Below, piece by piece: positions 62,026 through 64,000 of a DNA stretch of 64,000 bases. Made by a program: the position numbers and the translations under genes. Within the stretch, counting starts at the first letter, position 1; every line of letters begins with the position of its first letter. The DNA is from an uncultured Cedecea sp. (GTDB lineage: Bacteria; Pseudomonadota; Gammaproteobacteria; Enterobacterales; Enterobacteriaceae), in NCBI RefSeq assembly GCF_947498825.1, contig NZ_CANMLV010000002.1, forward strand, positions 248,001 through 312,000, given 5' to 3'. Below the pieces are notes generated by a model. That model was not told the DNA's origin, did not search any database, and saw only the letters and a list, made by a program, of their open reading frames with translations.

Positions 62026-63351
62026 ATGACTGTTAGTACATTTTCCGAACTCGAACTTGATGAAAGCCTCCTGAAAGCACTTCAGGATAAGGGCTTTACT
62101 CGCCCAACAGCTATTCAGGCTGCGGCTATTCCCCCTGCGCTTGAAGGGCGCGATGTGCTGGGCTCCGCGCCAACGGGTACCGGTAAAACAGCAGCATATT
62201 TGCTGCCAGTGCTACAGCATCTGGTCGACTTTCCGCGTAAAAAATCTGGCCCTCCACGTATTTTAATAGTGACCCCGACGCGGGAACTGGCAATGCAGGT
62301 TGCAGATCATGCCCGTGAACTGGCTAAACATACTCATTTGGATATTGCGACCATCACCGGTGGCGTAGCCTTTATGAATCATGCCGAGGTTTTCAGTGAG
62401 AACCAGGATATTGTGGTGGCGACTACTGGGCGTCTGCTGCAATACATTAAAGAAGAAAACTTCGATTGTCGGGCTGTTGAAACACTGATCCTTGACGAAG
62501 CAGACCGTATGCTGGACATGGGATTTGCTCAGGATATCGAAACTATCGCAGCAGAAACTCGCTGGCGTAAACAGACCATGCTTTTTTCTGCCACGCTGGA
62601 AGGCGATGCGATTAATGATTTTGCCGAACGTTTACTGGAAGATCCGGTGGAAGTCTCCGCCAGTCCTTCAACCAGGGAACGTAAAAAAATCCACCAGTGG
62701 TATTACCGGGCAGACGATGTTCAGCATAAAACAGCCCTGCTGGTTCACCTGTTGCAGCAACCAGAAACCACACGTTCAATCGTGTTTGTTCGTAAACGCG
62801 AGCGAGTACATGAGCTGGTTTCATGGCTGCATGAAGCAGGGATCAAAACCTGCTATCTGGAAGGTGAAATGGTTCAGGCTAAGCGCAATGAAGCCATTGC
62901 GCGCTTGAATGATGGTCGTGTTAACGTGCTGGTTGCAACGGATATCGCCGCACGCGGTATCGATATTCCGGATGTCAGCCATGTTTTCAACTTTGACTTG
63001 CCCCGTACTGCCGATGTCTATTTACACCGTATCGGTCGTACTGGACGTGCGGGTCTGAAAGGGATTGCAATCTCCCTCGTTGAAGCCCATGACCATTTAT
63101 TGCTGGGTAAAATCTCGCGTTATATGAACGAGCCGTTAAAGCCACGCACGATTGATACTTTGCGTCCGGTAACGCGTATCCCGAGTGAAAAGCTAAGCGG
63201 CAAACCGTCCAAAAAAGTGCTGGCAAAACGCGCAGAGAAAAAAGAGAAAGACAAAGAGAAACCGCGGGTCAAAGTACGTCATCGCGATAAGAAAAATGTC
63301 GGTAAGCGTCGTAAGCCGAGCGCTGATAACGCCCCGGTATCAAAAGAGTAG
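62026..63351 (+). CDS. srmB: DEAD-box RNA helicase SrmB
   Basis: ATP-dependent RNA helicase for early 50S ribosome assembly. It has 441 residues (E. coli 444). Motifs in order are Q-motif region FTRPTAIQ, Walker A APTGTGKT, PTRELA, GRLLQYI, DEAD, SATLE, IVFVRKRE, ARGIDIPDV and HRIGRTGRAG. A basic C-terminal tail (AKRAEKKEKDKEKPRVKVRHRDKK) binds RNA. GGTAG lies upstream of the ATG. It ends at a clear terminator. Confidence 0.97.
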   Translation: MTVSTFSELELDESLLKALQDKGFTRPTAIQAAAIPPALEGRDVLGSAPTGTGKTAAYLLPVLQHLVDFPRKKSGPPRILIVTPTRELAMQVADHARELAKHTHLDIATITGGVAFMNHAEVFSENQDIVVATTGRLLQYIKEENFDCRAVETLILDEADRMLDMGFAQDIETIAAETRWRKQTMLFSATLEGDAINDFAERLLEDPVEVSASPSTRERKKIHQWYYRADDVQHKTALLVHLLQQPETTRSIVFVRKRERVHELVSWLHEAGIKTCYLEGEMVQAKRNEAIARLNDGRVNVLVATDIAARGIDIPDVSHVFNFDLPRTADVYLHRIGRTGRAGLKGIAISLVEAHDHLLLGKISRYMNEPLKPRTIDTLRPVTRIPSEKLSGKPSKKVLAKRAEKKEKDKEKPRVKVRHRDKKNVGKRRKPSADNAPVSKE

Positions 63352-63400
63352 TGAAATAACGCATTTAAGGAAACAACACCCGGTTGCCTGTCATAATATT

Positions 63401-63434
63401 AAACGCCTGATATTTTATCAGGCGTTTTTTTGTT
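63401..63434 (+). terminator. srmB terminator
   Basis: A 12-bp stem AAACGCCTGATA/TATCAGGCGTTT with a three-base loop and an immediate T-run makes a strong intrinsic terminator 50 bases past the srmB stop. Confidence 0.88.
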
Positions 63435-63627
63435 TTTATTGCCTGAGAGCCAACCCAATAATAAATATACCTTTGTTTATATCCCCCCGCCTTTAAATGC
63501 ATCTCAAGTCCATTTAACTGGATAAAAAAACAGAGTGTAAACGCTACCACAATGTGATGTGACATTATATTTTTATAAATTGTCTGTGCTATAGTTAACC
63601 TATAATATACGGTGTTCGGAGGTAGGA

Positions 63628-64000
63628 ATGAGAGTTCTGGTTACAGGTGGTAGCGGTTACATAGGAAGTCATACTTGTGTGCAACTGCTGCAAAACGGGC
63701 ATGACGTCGTTATCCTGGATAATTTGTGCAATAGTAAACGTAGCGTCGTTCCGGTTATTGAACGCCTGGGCGGAAAACACCCTTTATTTATTGAGGGCGA
63801 TATTCGTGACGAAGCACTACTGGCAGAAATTTTCCACGAGCATAATATCGATGCGGTTATCCATTTTGCCGGACTCAAAGCCGTCGGTGAGTCAGTCAGT
63901 AAACCGCTTGAGTACTATGATAATAATGTCACCGGCACACTGCGTCTGATTAACGCGATGCGTGCTGCTAATGTCACCAACTTTATCTTCAGCTCTTCTG
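63628..64000 (+). CDS. galE: UDP-glucose 4-epimerase GalE (3' end off the window)
   Basis: Interconverts UDP-glucose and UDP-galactose, needed for lipopolysaccharide and exopolysaccharide precursors. The 124 codons present start MRVLVTGGSGYIGSHTCVQLL, containing the NAD-binding GxxGxxG motif, and continue with DNLCNSKRSV and HFAGLKAVGESV typical of GalE. A strong GGAGGT ribosome site precedes the ATG. galTK are not seen next to it here, unlike in E. coli, so it may be an unlinked, separately expressed galE; the right edge cuts the gene. Confidence 0.93.
   Translation, partial: MRVLVTGGSGYIGSHTCVQLLQNGHDVVILDNLCNSKRSVVPVIERLGGKHPLFIEGDIRDEALLAEIFHEHNIDAVIHFAGLKAVGESVSKPLEYYDNNVTGTLRLINAMRAANVTNFIFSSS

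Overview
The window is a chromosomal segment of a member of the Enterobacterales. Nearly every housekeeping protein reads as a close relative of its E. coli counterpart, often with the same length (PurL, IscS, HscA, LepA, TadA). The backbone order katG-sseB-pepB-isc operon-trmJ/suhB-hcaT-glyA-glnB-glrR-qseG-glrK-glmY-purL-mltF/tadA-pgpC-yfhH-yfhL-acpS-pdxJ-recO-era-rnc-lepB-lepA-rseCBA-rpoE-nadB-trmN-srmB largely follows the E. coli 55-58 min region. A dispersed imperfect-palindrome repeat whose ends read like 'caacttgaagtatgacg' suggests the Pectobacteriaceae/Yersiniaceae/Erwiniaceae side of the order, but I cannot fix the genus.

Layout. 1-2152 is katG, cut by the left edge. 2446-11338 is sseB, pepB and the complete isc iron-sulfur operon (iscR-S-U-A-hscB-hscA-fdx-iscX) with trmJ, all on the minus strand. 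11460-16749 holds suhB (+), a NicO-type nickel/cobalt transporter with a DUF1007 partner, hcaT and glyA. 17295-34057 is an accessory minus-strand cluster of 17 genes lying between glyA and glnB, where E. coli carries hmp. 34828-43592 is glnB, the glrR-qseG-glrK system, its sRNA target glmY and purL. 43839-49237 is mltF, tadA, pgpC, yfhH, an inserted family 8 glycosyltransferase and yfhL. 49234-58857 is acpS-pdxJ-recO-era-rnc-lepB-lepA and rseC-rseB-rseA-rpoE with the short upstream reading frame rseD. 59246-64000 is nadB, trmN, srmB and the start of galE.

The accessory cluster is the most interesting part. In transcription order it encodes a phosphopantetheinyl transferase, a FabG-like reductase, a FabZ-like dehydratase, an acyl carrier protein, a GcvT-family aminomethyltransferase-like protein, a fused ketosynthase-chain length factor protein, a second ketosynthase with an incomplete triad, a ketosynthase homologue that seems to lack the nucleophilic Cys, a secreted protein, an ABC ATPase, a second secreted protein, a MacB/LolC-type permease, a FabL-like reductase, a LolA-like carrier, an outer-membrane beta-barrel, a FabD-like acyltransferase and a polytopic membrane protein. 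Read together this looks like a self-contained type II fatty acid/polyene synthase with its own Lol-like route to the outer membrane. The gene set (acyltransferase, ketoreductase, dehydratase, ACP, GcvT-like, ketosynthase, PPTase, ABC transporter) resembles the streptococcal cyl (granadaene) operon, but the export half is Gram-negative. Long G/C homopolymers lie upstream of and inside the cluster and could switch it on and off.

Regulatory sites readable directly include tandem IscR-type sites before iscR, PurR-like boxes at glyA and purL, a sigma-54 promoter plus three GlrR boxes at glmY, a sigma-E promoter inside rseD, and a perfect NadR box just before nadB. No tRNA, rRNA, insertion sequence, prophage or CRISPR array was seen.
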